A stretch of 64,000 bases of DNA from JAUUSJ01 sp964439395 (GCA_964439395.1 CAYTNV010000001.1:62001-126000); one strand, 5' to 3'; shown: positions 45,832 to 55,124, numbered from the stretch's first letter. Numbers and translations are program-made. Notes: generated from the letters alone by a model not told the origin.

Positions 45832-46710
45832 TTAAAGTGTCTTCACATATTGTTTTGTATATTCAATAAATTTTAAGGCAGCAGGAGATGCCATTTCCTT
45901 TGAGGCGATGGCGATTCCGAGCTGTCTTTTTGCGTATGGCTCAAGTGGAAGAGTCAGAACACCAATATCATGATGGTCTAACACAAGTTTAGGCAAGATA
46001 CTGATGCCAAGGTCACATGCCACCATAGAGACGATTGTAAAATCATCCATTGCGGAGTACTGAATATCAGGTGTGATTTTATGCAATTTTAAAGTGCGGT
46101 GGATATCGACATCGATACCAAAGGCAGATAAAATAAATGTTTCGTTATTAAAGCTTTTTAATGGAAACGCATTCAAATTTTTTTCGGCGTAGCGAAGAGG
46201 AAGGACTGCGAGCAGCGGGTCATCTTTTAGAGGAATCCACTGCGTGTTTGCTCTTGTGCCTGAACCAAGACTGAGTAATCCAAAATCGACTTCATGGCAA
46301 TCAATCCATCGCATAATATCTTCATTTCCGCCTTCTTTAAAATGAATTTTGATATGAGGAAAATCTTGTTTAAATATTTGGATAATATGAGGTAACCATT
46401 CTCTGGAAATACTAGAGTAGGTTCCGATATTTAGATTGCCCATATGTAGATTATGCAGAGATTGTACAGTCTGTCCAAGATTCTCATGACATTGTACAAT
46501 CTGAGAAATAATAGGTTGAACTTCCTCTCCAGCCTTTGTCAAGTAGGCTCCGTTTCGATTTCTATAAAATAATTTTAAGTTCATTTCTATTTCTAAGCGT
46601 TTTAATGTGTGGCTAATGCCAGATTGCGTGTATCCGAGTGATTTTGCAGCTTTTGATAGACTTTGCAATTTTGCAACTTCGAGAAAAACGGTGTATTGAT
46701 TTATATCCAT
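45832..46710 (-). CDS. LysR-family regulator
   Basis: 292 residues with an N-terminal HTH (MDINQYTVFLEVAKLQSLSK, LGYTQSGISHTLKRLE) and an effector domain of the CysB/CbbR type. Upstream lies palindromic repeat R3 and then putP on the opposite strand; no clear target. Confidence 0.88.
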   Translation of the reverse strand: MDINQYTVFLEVAKLQSLSKAAKSLGYTQSGISHTLKRLEIEMNLKLFYRNRNGAYLTKAGEEVQPIISQIVQCHENLGQTVQSLHNLHMGNLNIGTYSSISREWLPHIIQIFKQDFPHIKIHFKEGGNEDIMRWIDCHEVDFGLLSLGSGTRANTQWIPLKDDPLLAVLPLRYAEKNLNAFPLKSFNNETFILSAFGIDVDIHRTLKLHKITPDIQYSAMDDFTIVSMVACDLGISILPKLVLDHHDIGVLTLPLEPYAKRQLGIAIASKEMASPAALKFIEYTKQYVKTL

Positions 46711-46837
46711 AGCGCTTGATATCCCTTTCTTATAAATAAGTAAAAAAATGACTAAAATAACGTTTTTTATAAATTTAGATATACCCCATAGAGCTTACCT
46801 GATAAAGTGAGTCAGATATATTTTATTAGAGTACACC

Positions 46838-47186
46838 GTATTCTATGCCTTACAGAAGAAAATAACTTTTGCTGCCTCATAAGGTATACTTTTTGAAACA
46901 GATAAAGTGGAATATTTTTTGAAGGGAGTATTTGGAAGGAGACGCCATCCGTCAGAAGAGCGTTCTTTTCCTTTCCAACACGTTGTGTTCCCGCCATTTT
47001 TCGCTATTTCGCCTATTTATGAGGTTCATCGCAAACTCGCTTCGCTCAGACACGCTCAGAACCTCAAAGCTTCCGTAGCGAAAAATGTCTCCACTCCTCT
47101 ATCGTTGGTCAGAGAACGAACATGTTTGTGCAGAATATATTTGCTTGTTCTTTCGGCGTCTGCTCTCACTGTTTCAAAAAGTATAC
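46838..47186. repeat. Long palindromic repeat (R3) with 18-bp terminal inverted repeats
   Basis: The 303-bp body 46884-47186 is bounded by perfect inverted repeats GTATACTTTTTGAAACAG and CTGTTTCAAAAAGTATAC. Inside: GGAGACGCC/GGCGTCT, ATTTTTCGCTA/TAGCGAAAAAT, and GAGGTTC/GAACCTC around an apex with AAACTCGCTTCGCTCAGACA. Immediately left (46838-46888) is the small hairpin core ATGCCTTAC...CTCATAAGGTATAC, overlapping the first inverted repeat. Confidence 0.9.
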
Positions 47187-47401
47187 ATATTTGGGCACAT
47201 TGTGTTTCAAGTATTGCGGACATATATTCTTTAGTTTTAAACAAGATATGAAAAATCATGATAGATAACATGAAAATTTGTCATATATATGAAAAAATCC
47301 ATGAAGGATTGTCGCTTTACGCATTTCTTTTTTCTAGTATAATTAATTTTATAGTTTTTTTCAAGAAAGAAAAAATAGGAAGAGGATTAGGAGGAAAATA
47401 T

Positions 47402-48946
47402 ATGTTAGGATCAACAATTGCAATTTTGATTGCATTTGCAGCGTATCTTTGTCTTATGATAGCTATCGGTATTGTATCTATGAAAAAGACAAGAGGTGCA
47501 GATGATTATTTTTTAGGTGGACGTGGATTATCAGGTCCAGTCGCTGCATTATCGGCTCAGGCGTCTGATATGAGTGGATGGTTACTTATGGGGCTTCCAG
47601 GATCTATTTACGCACTTGGAACAGGTCAGGCATGGATTGCAATCGGACTTGGACTTGGAACAATCGCTAACTGGTTGATTATTGCCAAGCCGCTTCGGTC
47701 TTATACAATCGTAGCAAGTAACTCTATGACATTGCCAGAATTTTTTGGCAATCGCTATCACGATGATAAGAAGCTTCTTCTTGGAATTTCATCGGTTATT
47801 ATTGTTATTTTCTTTTTGGTGTATACAGCATCTGCGCTTGCATCTGGAGGAAAATTATTTAACAGTGTATTTGGAATTGACTATCATATTGCACTTTTGA
47901 TTGGTGCCTGTGTTATATTAGCTTATACATTTTTAGGTGGATTTTTAGCTGTCTGTACAACAGACTTTATTCAAGGGTCTATGATGTTAGTGGCGCTCTT
48001 AATTGTGCCAATTATCGCATGGAGCTATGTGAGCGGAGATTTTAGTAATATTTTAGCACAGACAGGCGTAGAGCCTAGTTCATTTTTAAGTCCTGTACAT
48101 AATGGAGATCATCCAATTACAGCGATTGAAATTATTTCAAATCTTGCGTGGGGACTTGGATACTGTGGCATGCCACATATTTTAGTTCGATTTATGGCAA
48201 TTAAAAATGAGAAGGAGTTAAAGAAATCTTCTGTTATTGCCATTGTATGGGTTGTATTATCTTTAGGATTGGCTGTTATCATTGGTGTTGTGGGACGTGC
48301 TTTTATGTATCCTACGATTTTAGGAGAGACAGCAGGAGCAGCATCTGCAGAGTCTGTATTCATTGAGATGATTAAGAAGGTATTTATAGAAAACTTACCA
48401 TTATCTTTTATCGGCGGTCTTTTCCTTTGTGGTGTATTAGCGGCGATTATGTCAACCGCCGACTCTCAGCTTTTAGTTTGTTCTTCTTCTGTGTCTGCAG
48501 ATATTTATAAGGACATTATGAAGCCGGATGCATCTACTGAAAAGGTATTAAAAATTGGACGTATTACAACATGTGTTGTCGCTATTTTAGCTATCTTTAT
48601 CGCATGGAATCCAGATAGCTCTGTTATGGCATTGGTATCTGACGCATGGGCAGGGCTTGGCTCTGCATTTGGACCACTTGTTGTTATGAGTTTATTCTGG
48701 AAGAGAACAAATCTACAGGGTGCTATTGCTGGTTTGGTTTCAGGAGCAGCAACTGTTATTATTTGGGATTATCTTCCATTAGTAGGTGGACAGACAATCT
48801 ACGCAGCGACAGGATTGTATTCTTTAGTAGTTGGATTTATTATTAGTTTAGCTTGTATTATTATAGTGAGCTTGGTTACAAAGGCTCCAGAACAGTCTAT
48901 TTTAGATGAGTTTGAGGCTTACAAAAATTATAAAGAAGAATGTTAA
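47402..48946 (+). CDS. putP: Sodium/proline symporter
   Basis: ATG at 47402 after GGAGGA; 514 residues, thirteen membrane segments, solute:sodium symporter family. PutP landmarks: DDYFLGGRGLSGPVAALSAQ, ASDMSGWLLMGLPGSIY, STADSQLLVCSS. Imports proline with Na+. Stands alone; terminator at 49008. Confidence 0.95.
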   Translation: MLGSTIAILIAFAAYLCLMIAIGIVSMKKTRGADDYFLGGRGLSGPVAALSAQASDMSGWLLMGLPGSIYALGTGQAWIAIGLGLGTIANWLIIAKPLRSYTIVASNSMTLPEFFGNRYHDDKKLLLGISSVIIVIFFLVYTASALASGGKLFNSVFGIDYHIALLIGACVILAYTFLGGFLAVCTTDFIQGSMMLVALLIVPIIAWSYVSGDFSNILAQTGVEPSSFLSPVHNGDHPITAIEIISNLAWGLGYCGMPHILVRFMAIKNEKELKKSSVIAIVWVVLSLGLAVIIGVVGRAFMYPTILGETAGAASAESVFIEMIKKVFIENLPLSFIGGLFLCGVLAAIMSTADSQLLVCSSSVSADIYKDIMKPDASTEKVLKIGRITTCVVAILAIFIAWNPDSSVMALVSDAWAGLGSAFGPLVVMSLFWKRTNLQGAIAGLVSGAATVIIWDYLPLVGGQTIYAATGLYSLVVGFIISLACIIIVSLVTKAPEQSILDEFEAYKNYKEEC

Positions 48947-49007
48947 TTTGGATATGCTAGTTCATTCATAAAACATAGGTGAGGGGGAAGCGAGGCTTCC
49001 TTAAAAT

Positions 49008-49043
49008 AAGGAGTTCCTGATATATTTGGGAACTCCTATTTTT
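49008..49043 (+). terminator. Terminator after putP
   Basis: AGGAGTTCC pairs with GGGAACTCCT, with a following T run; near enough to end the convergent gene as well. Confidence 0.8.
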
Positions 49044-49071
49044 GTGCAAAGTCCAAGGAAACTCTTTTGAT

Positions 49072-50022
49072 TTATCCTCTGCAGGCATTGCATCCAAATT
49101 TATTTCCCGCACAGTTTACACAGTCATGTCCCATCAAATGTGAGACGTCCTTTGTCGTTATTAGATATATTCCAATACAGCTCTTTAATGGATTTAAACT
49201 TCCACATTCTTTTAATGTGACTCCCACTGATGTACCATCCATAATTTCAAAAAATTTTGGTAATGTTTCTATTGTCATGCCATAAAATCCAGGACCAAAA
49301 GAATCTGTTACATAGCAACAATGTCGAACGCTATTTTTCCTGAATAAATAATTGCGAATCCAGTCTCTCCCAGCATCTAAAGTCGAGATCAACCAATTTT
49401 CCACATAATATTGTTCTAAAAGAGGAAGATTTTCGTATTTTTCTTCTAACTTTTTTGAAAATATTGGTGCATGAAAGGTATAGAGGTAACCCGAAATAAT
49501 ATCTTTTTGCTCTAAATTTAATCGCTCTAATATATCACAGGGAATTGTAATGTTATCATTAAAACAAAATCCTTGTTTCATTACACATTTTTTAGAGAAA
49601 GGTTGAAGTAAAATTTCAATCGAAGTATCCTTTAAATAACCTTCATAAATATACTCCGCTATCGCCTCGTGTTCCTCCCTCATTTCTAAATTCATGTGTT
49701 CAAAGTCGCTTATCTTTGCCAATCGGGACTTCATATTTTTTTTCAATTCCAAGAGCTCTATATTTAAAATTTCATTTTGATTTATCAAATATGAGATTAT
49801 TTTATTATAATTTTCTGGAATATGCGGAAACAAACAGTCACTACAGTTTTTTATTTCCTGTCCCTTATTATTTAACATATATTTTGGATTTCCCGGACAA
49901 TTTTCTAATTTATATAATGGACAATAGCAAAAAAGACAATTGAATTCTGCTTTTTTTGAATAGTTATGACAAGGATAATATTTACATTGTTTATTTGAAA
50001 AATAATTATTGTTTTTTTTCAT
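49072..50022 (-). CDS. Cys-rich domain fused to a B12-dependent methionine synthase activation-like domain
   Basis: 316 residues. Residues 10-75 match the cysteine-rich small domain linked to corrinoid genes (CKYYPCHNY, FNCLFCYCPLY, NCSDCLFPHIPENYN). A helical link (75-120) leads to a domain resembling the activation region of MetH-like enzymes (DSFGPGFYGMTIETLPKFFE; IGIYLITTKD), ending with CVNCAGNKFGCNACRG, a metal-binding Cys tail. It could help reductive activation of a corrinoid protein. The start has no good ribosome site and no B12 riboswitch was seen in 50023-50180. Confidence 0.65.
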   Translation of the reverse strand: MKKNNNYFSNKQCKYYPCHNYSKKAEFNCLFCYCPLYKLENCPGNPKYMLNNKGQEIKNCSDCLFPHIPENYNKIISYLINQNEILNIELLELKKNMKSRLAKISDFEHMNLEMREEHEAIAEYIYEGYLKDTSIEILLQPFSKKCVMKQGFCFNDNITIPCDILERLNLEQKDIISGYLYTFHAPIFSKKLEEKYENLPLLEQYYVENWLISTLDAGRDWIRNYLFRKNSVRHCCYVTDSFGPGFYGMTIETLPKFFEIMDGTSVGVTLKECGSLNPLKSCIGIYLITTKDVSHLMGHDCVNCAGNKFGCNACRG

Positions 50023-50182
50023 AAAAATTATTGAGCACGAAAATTTTTATTCCATAAAAAATGGTAGGAGTGCCATCCTCCTTTCTACTAGATAAATGTA
50101 TTTTTAGTTTTATTTTATTATAAAATTTTCTCTTTCTTCTGTCTACACCAAACTATACTTATCCAGGGAAATCAATTTTCAT

Positions 50183-50335
50183 ACTCTGTGAAACAGATAA
50201 ACAGGAATATTTTTAGTAGAAGGTATTTTGGAAGAAACAAAATCAGTTAACTGATGCTTCCGTGCGTTTTTCTAATATACCTGTCGGCTCTCTCGGCGTC
50301 TGGCCTCGCTGTCTTAAAACCTATATTTTAAGAAC
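50183..50335. repeat. Degenerate palindromic repeat (R4)
   Basis: CTGTGAAACAGATAAACAGG and TTTTGGAAGAAAC match R3's left side; CTCTCTCGGCGTCTGGCCTC then GCTGTCTTAAAA match the right side. The central part is shortened. It lies right before the broken 5' end of the RHS gene. Confidence 0.65.
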
Positions 50336-50369
50336 TAGATAGCAAAATGCACAAAAAATAAAAAATATA

Positions 50370-50690
50370 TTGATAAGTATGATTATTGAGCAGGGTGATG
50401 GTTCGATTGATCCGATTACCTTATCGAATGAATATGATGACCAAGATCGACTAGTAAAAGAGATGGAGTCTGCGGGCAATTATCGAACTTATGAGTATGA
50501 TAGCAGGGATAGAAAAATTGCCGTTCATTCTTTTGACTCCTCTGGACAGGAGACATTAAAAACTACTTATACTTATGACAGACGAGATAATATAATCTCT
50601 ATGTCGGATTATCAAGTGTCGGATGGAAATGCCACCTTATATCACTATACGAAATATACCCATGATGCCCTAAATCGACAGACAGGATAA
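50370..50690 (+). pseudogene. RHS repeat protein, 5'-truncated fragment
   Basis: 106 codons of YD repeats (EYDDQDRLVKEMESAGNYRT, TYTYDRRDNIISMSDY, DALNRQTG), with no signal peptide, no ribosome site and thousands of bases of the usual RHS shell missing. TAA at 50688 is caused by a one-base frameshift; the next frame continues the same protein from NQIGQTVTPAGAA. Confidence 0.85.
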
Positions 50691-50706
50691 CCAGATTGGA
50701 CAGACG

Positions 50707-52377
50707 GTGACACCTGCTGGTGCAGCTGCCTCTGTCATCACTCTTTCTTATGATGCGGAAAACCGACTAAGCCAGTATGTGAAAAAGGAAGGTTCCTCCA
50801 TCGTGTTGACGCAGACAAATCGGTATAACGGAGAAGACCAGCGAATTCAAAAAGTCGAAGGAAGCGGAACAATCAACTATTATTATGATGTGGATACTGT
50901 CTTGTACACGACAAATGAGCTGAATGAATTGACAGCAGTCAATCATATGGGAACTCAGGACAATGTGATTTGTACTTCTCGTTTTGGTGAGGATTCTTCG
51001 GAATCTCTTTATTATTATAATAAGGATATCAGGGAAAGCACAACAAATCTGCTAGACAGTTCTGGTAACAGTGTGGTATCCTATCAATATACTGATTTTG
51101 GTGAAACTAGTATCCATGGGCAGGAAGACTTTTATAATGAGATTTGTTATACTGGCGGAATCTATGATGAAGGAACGCAGCTTTATTATCTCAATGCTAG
51201 ATATTATAACCCAGCAGATGGGCGATTCTTAACAGAAGATACGTACCGCGGCGAAAGTACAGATCCAAGTTCTATGCATCTATATGCTTATTGTGCGAAT
51301 AATCCTATCACAAAAGCGGACTCTAGAGGTCATATCGCCATCTCCCGAATTATCGGTGCTGGTGTAGGTGGAATACTTGGTGGATATGCGGCATACCGCT
51401 ATGCAAAGAAAAAAGGGCTGAAAGGCTGGAAGAAAAAGGCAGTGATTGCCGGTGGCGCGGTAGCAGGAGCGGTAGCTGGGGCGCTCATCGGACCGAGAGT
51501 GGCAAAGGTTGCCAAGCGAGTTGTTCGAGTGGCGAAAAAGAGACGAACGAAGGTTTATAGGAAGGTTATTAAGAAAGCTTCAAAGAATAAGAGAAAGCGA
51601 ATAACAATTAAACGAAAAGTTGCCAAAGCCTATCGCAAGAAAAAATGCAAGGTTTTAACCAAGATTACCAAAAAACCTCATTGCTTTACTGGTCACACAA
51701 GGATTATCACTCGAAGTGGTAAGAAAGAAATCAAAGATATCGAAGAAGGAGACGAAGTCCCGTCGGCGAATCCTTATACAGGAGAGATTTCCTATAAAAA
51801 AGTAATTGCCACTACACGCAGCGAGACAGATACAATTGTTCTGGTTAGGGTAAATGGAGAAGAACTAGAAACTACTGAAATTCCTCCTTTCTGGGTAGAA
51901 GAGCGAGGATTCGTACCAGCGTATGCATTAAAGAAAGGCGATATCCTACGACTTGCAGATGGAAGTAATGCTTCAGTTGAGAGTGTTGAAATCTTACATC
52001 TGGAAGAGGCAATTTGGGTATATAACTTCACTGTTGAAGATAATCATACGTATTTTGTTGGTGATAGTGGGGTTTGGGTACATAATGCGAGATGTGCAAA
52101 GAGCAAAAGCCGTAAAGGGCGTAGTGGTAGGCAAGCTCGATTACGAGAATTGGCAAATGATGATAAACTTTCATCAGCCCTTAGAGGAGAAATAAAAAGA
52201 GATATAAATGAAATAAAGCGAAAAAAAAGAAAAATTATTAGAGTTCCTAGTGGATATGAGCTTTCACATAGGATTGGTTATCCTGCTAGACAGGGATATT
52301 CATATAAATACTCAGATTTAAATATGAAAAGTTTGCATCGTCTTCATCATAGAATTTTTGGATATAAAAAATATTAA
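50707..52377 (+). CDS. RHS core, HINT domain and Ntox8-like toxin tip (orphan polymorphic toxin)
   Basis: 556 codons from a GTG that may not be a real start. YD repeats, then the RHS core LNARYYNPADGRFLTEDTYR (residues about 160-180) and CANNPITKADSRGH; a glycine-rich hydrophobic stretch and very basic linker (200-325); a HINT domain from Cys326 (CFTGHTRI) to His459-Asn460 (VGDSGVWVHNA); then a 96-residue tip (EIKRDINEIKRKKRKIIRVP, SGYELSHRIGYPARQGYSYK, LHRLHHRIFG) of the polymorphic toxin type 8 class, a predicted nuclease. In the HINT block B the usual T-x-x-H reads TEIP: the His is Pro393, so self-release may be lost. Whether it is expressed is doubtful. Confidence 0.8.
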   Translation: MTPAGAAASVITLSYDAENRLSQYVKKEGSSIVLTQTNRYNGEDQRIQKVEGSGTINYYYDVDTVLYTTNELNELTAVNHMGTQDNVICTSRFGEDSSESLYYYNKDIRESTTNLLDSSGNSVVSYQYTDFGETSIHGQEDFYNEICYTGGIYDEGTQLYYLNARYYNPADGRFLTEDTYRGESTDPSSMHLYAYCANNPITKADSRGHIAISRIIGAGVGGILGGYAAYRYAKKKGLKGWKKKAVIAGGAVAGAVAGALIGPRVAKVAKRVVRVAKKRRTKVYRKVIKKASKNKRKRITIKRKVAKAYRKKKCKVLTKITKKPHCFTGHTRIITRSGKKEIKDIEEGDEVPSANPYTGEISYKKVIATTRSETDTIVLVRVNGEELETTEIPPFWVEERGFVPAYALKKGDILRLADGSNASVESVEILHLEEAIWVYNFTVEDNHTYFVGDSGVWVHNARCAKSKSRKGRSGRQARLRELANDDKLSSALRGEIKRDINEIKRKKRKIIRVPSGYELSHRIGYPARQGYSYKYSDLNMKSLHRLHHRIFGYKKY

Positions 52378-53190
52378 TTGAATATTCAAAAAAGTTTTTT
52401 TACAAAGCATATTTACTGAACTTTAGAAAGATGTTGTTTAATATGCAGTTTTTCCGTCTGGCAATACATTCAGTGGTGTGTATGCGGTGTTTGTGGAGCT
52501 GATAAATTATTGGTAGATAAATAGTTTACAAGATGGGTTTTATAAAAGCCAGTAAATTCTCTAATAAGTACAATATATTTAAACTGATGATTTTATTCAT
52601 AACCATGCTTTCAAGAAGTACTGTATATTCTTGAGTGTTTAGAGTTAATTCCATTTTTTTGAAGTTGTTGATTGAAATCAAATGCAGAAATGATATGGAT
52701 ACGGGATGCAATATTAATCTCAACAAAAAGTGTTGAGAGGTAGGTAATAGATATGTTCTTTCACGTATAGTTTACTACTTTTCTATCAAAAATAGAAGAA
52801 TGTAATTATGGCTTATTTCATTTTACTATGCTACCCTAAACTTTGTGTTAATAGTATTATTAGGGAAAATATCCTACTGGTAACTAGATATCACAATATG
52901 GTATTTATGTAATAAGTTTTAGAATAACTTTAGAGTTACAAATAGCAAAAGCTTTGTTCAAGACTAAAAGTAGTGATTATAATTACAGTTTTTATAAATT
53001 TCATTGTAACATCTAGGGACATGGCTATAAAGTAATTTGTTAACCAATAGGCAGCGAGTGGATAAACTAGTATTGAAGAAGAATTTTCTAAAAAAGAGCA
53101 ATGTAATTTATCCATTTGCCTTACAAAAAAGGATATAATAAGTCTGTAGACTTTTATTTGCCCGCAGACTTATTATAATGGGAGATTAGA
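52378..53190. other. Gene-free gap after the toxin tip
   Basis: About 800 bp where an immunity gene would be expected. A short protein-like stretch AVFPSGNTFSGVYAVFVELI at 52445-52516 ends in TAG and has no start; it may be an immunity or RHS remnant. CTCAACA-n5-TGTTGAG at 52719-52737 is a small hairpin. A 66-codon minus-strand frame (52526-52726) lacks support. Confidence 0.5.
53134..53177. promoter_or_regulatory. Strong hairpin in front of an immunity-type gene
   Basis: TATAATAAGTCTG (53134-53146) and CAGACTTATTATA (53165-53177) pair perfectly over an 18-nt loop, ending 3 bp before the GGGAG ribosome site of the gene at 53191. Could be a terminator for upstream RNA, an operator, or a leader structure. 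Confidence 0.6.
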
Positions 53191-54030
53191 ATGGATAAAC
53201 ATAATAAAGAAAAGTTAAATTTATTTAATGAAAAGAGATTTTTTGGGATTTTAAATGCTTCTGTTGAGAAACGATATCGAAATTTTATATCAACAGTCGT
53301 AGATAGAGAAGAAGTTTGGCTGTTAGAAAATAAAGAAGGTTATACTACATTTGACGATGAGGAGAAGATTTATCTGTTAGTATGGCCTGAACAGGAATTT
53401 GCAAAATGGTTTAGTGAAGAGGATGAAAATGCAGTATCGATTGAAGTACATGAATTTTGTAGACGTTGTTGTGAAATGAAAGACAATAGTAAAATTCAAT
53501 TCATGGTTTTTCCAACGGAAAAGGATTCGTGGGTTGTAGATACAGAAACTATTCTTGCAAATATATTGGAGGAATTAGATAGGGTAGAATATATTGACGA
53601 TTTCTTAGAGGAACTAGAAAATTTACAACATAATAAAAAAAGGGAAGCTGTGGAAATGAAAAATATGAATATTGAGTTTTTTCATTGGCTAGATGATATT
53701 TTGACACAGGAGTTTCCAGAGGAGACAGTGGCAATTTGTTTTAATCTATATGAAGAGGAAGAAAATAAATGCGCTGTTGAATTAATTGGAACAGATGAGT
53801 TTGATGCGGAAGACGACGACTGGGCATGTGATGAGATTATAGCTTTTCGGGATAATTTATTTTATTTTGAAATGGATGCTGATTGGGAAGAAGTATGGGA
53901 GAGTGTGAACGAAATTATTTTAAAATATTTCGACAACGGAACAAAAGCGAAAAAATTACTTCAATATGACGCTGTGGCAACTGGTTTTGTAGATAGTGAG
54001 TTACAAATACTTTATAAGAAACAAGATTAG
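53191..54030 (+). CDS. Two-domain immunity-type protein (DUF2750-like N-terminus)
   Basis: 279 residues. Residues 20-140 (ASVEKRYRNFISTVVDREEV, LLVWPEQEFAKWF, IQFMVFPTEKDSWVVDTETI) resemble DUF2750, a family found among immunity proteins of polymorphic toxins. Residues 160-275 are a second acidic domain (IEFFHWLDDILTQEFPEETV, DADWEEVWESVNEIILKYFD) which I do not recognise. Cytoplasmic, acidic, 800 bp after the toxin gene. Fusions of two immunity domains are known in such loci. Real gene, function inferred. Confidence 0.65.
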   Translation: MDKHNKEKLNLFNEKRFFGILNASVEKRYRNFISTVVDREEVWLLENKEGYTTFDDEEKIYLLVWPEQEFAKWFSEEDENAVSIEVHEFCRRCCEMKDNSKIQFMVFPTEKDSWVVDTETILANILEELDRVEYIDDFLEELENLQHNKKREAVEMKNMNIEFFHWLDDILTQEFPEETVAICFNLYEEEENKCAVELIGTDEFDAEDDDWACDEIIAFRDNLFYFEMDADWEEVWESVNEIILKYFDNGTKAKKLLQYDAVATGFVDSELQILYKKQD

Positions 54031-54045
54031 TGATTTTATTATAAT

Positions 54046-54192
54046 TTTTTATAAGACAGTAATTATTACTACACGTAGCGAGATAGATACACTTATTCTG
54101 GTTCGTATGAATAGAGAAAAACTAGAAACTATGGGGATTCGTTTTTTCTGAGTAGAGGAGTAAGGACTTCTATTAACATATGTATTAGAAAT
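54046..54192 (+). pseudogene. Orphan HINT-domain fragment
   Basis: Closely similar to 51789-51935 of the RHS gene: ACTACACGTAGCGAGATAGA, CTAGAAACTATGGGG and others, translating VITTRSEIDTLILVRMNREK then RFF, stop, VEE, stop, GLLLTYVLE. Two stops in frame. A displaced older RHS tip left by tip exchange. Confidence 0.85.
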
Positions 54193-54442
54193 AACGAGTA
54201 AATCAACAAGCGAAAGTTTATTGATGGTAAGTTTTATCATGCCATCAATAACTTTTGCAGAAATCTTTGGCATATTAGATGGCTCCAGTCGAGTAACAGA
54301 GAGAAAAAAATCTACTTTGGGAAAGGTTTTTGATTGTACTGTCTCAATAAATGGTATTAATGTAGAGAGCAAGTTACAAGAAATTTTTTTAGCATTACTA
54401 GAAGAATGTGATAAAGATTATAAATACATTCATTTATTATAA
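54193..54442 (+). pseudogene. 5'-truncated copy of the immunity gene at 54692
   Basis: Translates IMPSITFAEIFGILDGSSRV and later VSINGINVESKLQEIFLAL, matching residues 75-135 of the intact 140-residue gene downstream (TIAQIFGILDG, VKINGISTENDLLDAF). Fused in frame to the HINT fragment just upstream, with the first half missing. Confidence 0.75.
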
Positions 54443-54691
54443 CAATTCTGTCAAGTAACTGTGCAGATGGGGAATTTTGTTTCCCTATATGTACGGCCAT
54501 TTGGAAGGCTAGGTTATATGAGTATGTAGTACGACAATACGAGATAAGTGAAGATAGGAATCTTTAATTTCATTGTTGAACTTATGTTGTTGATGTACGA
54601 ATACAGCTAGTGATTACGAAGTAATCCGCTTTCATTTGTTGTTGTCTCCGTTAGCAAATATATCAATTTATAAAAATAAGGAGAGAAAATA

Positions 54692-55114
54692 ATGGAGAAT
54701 TGGACATTGGAAGAGATATATTCTGAAACAAATATACAATTTATAAAAAGTATTTATAAAACGGTCGTGGAAGAAAGATGTAAAATGTATGAGGAACGTC
54801 TTGAAAATACAGAAATGACGCAACAAGCTATACCATATTGGAGGGATGCATTAAAATTATACCATAGTCTTAATGAAAAACAGAAAAAGAAATTGATGGA
54901 TATGATTGAAATAGTTATTACAGATACAATTGCACAAATATTTGGTATATTAGATGGTTGTAGTAGTTTGGCATATAAAGAGCATTCCATTTTTGGAGAA
55001 TTTGGAGAATTTCTAGATGTTATTGTAAAAATAAATGGTATTAGTACAGAAAATGATTTACTGGATGCTTTCTGGGCATATGTAGAAGAAATAGAACAAA
55101 TAGTGGAAGATTAG
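54692..55114 (+). CDS. Putative immunity protein
   Basis: 140 residues, acidic, after AAGGAGAG. Mostly helical; QIFGILDGCSSL and VIVKINGISTENDLLDAFWA are its recognisable core, shared with the truncated copy at 54193-54442. It is followed 10 bp later by another immunity-type gene. No named family recalled; the role is inferred from repeated occurrence in an RHS immunity array. 54443-54691 contains nothing identified. Confidence 0.6.
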   Translation: MENWTLEEIYSETNIQFIKSIYKTVVEERCKMYEERLENTEMTQQAIPYWRDALKLYHSLNEKQKKKLMDMIEIVITDTIAQIFGILDGCSSLAYKEHSIFGEFGEFLDVIVKINGISTENDLLDAFWAYVEEIEQIVED

Positions 55115-55124
55115 GGGAACTTCT

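Noticed and set aside
50023..50180. A cobalamin riboswitch before the Cys-rich/MetH-activation-like gene
   Set aside because: No B12-box sequence or suitable length; only a small GGAG/CTCC hairpin.
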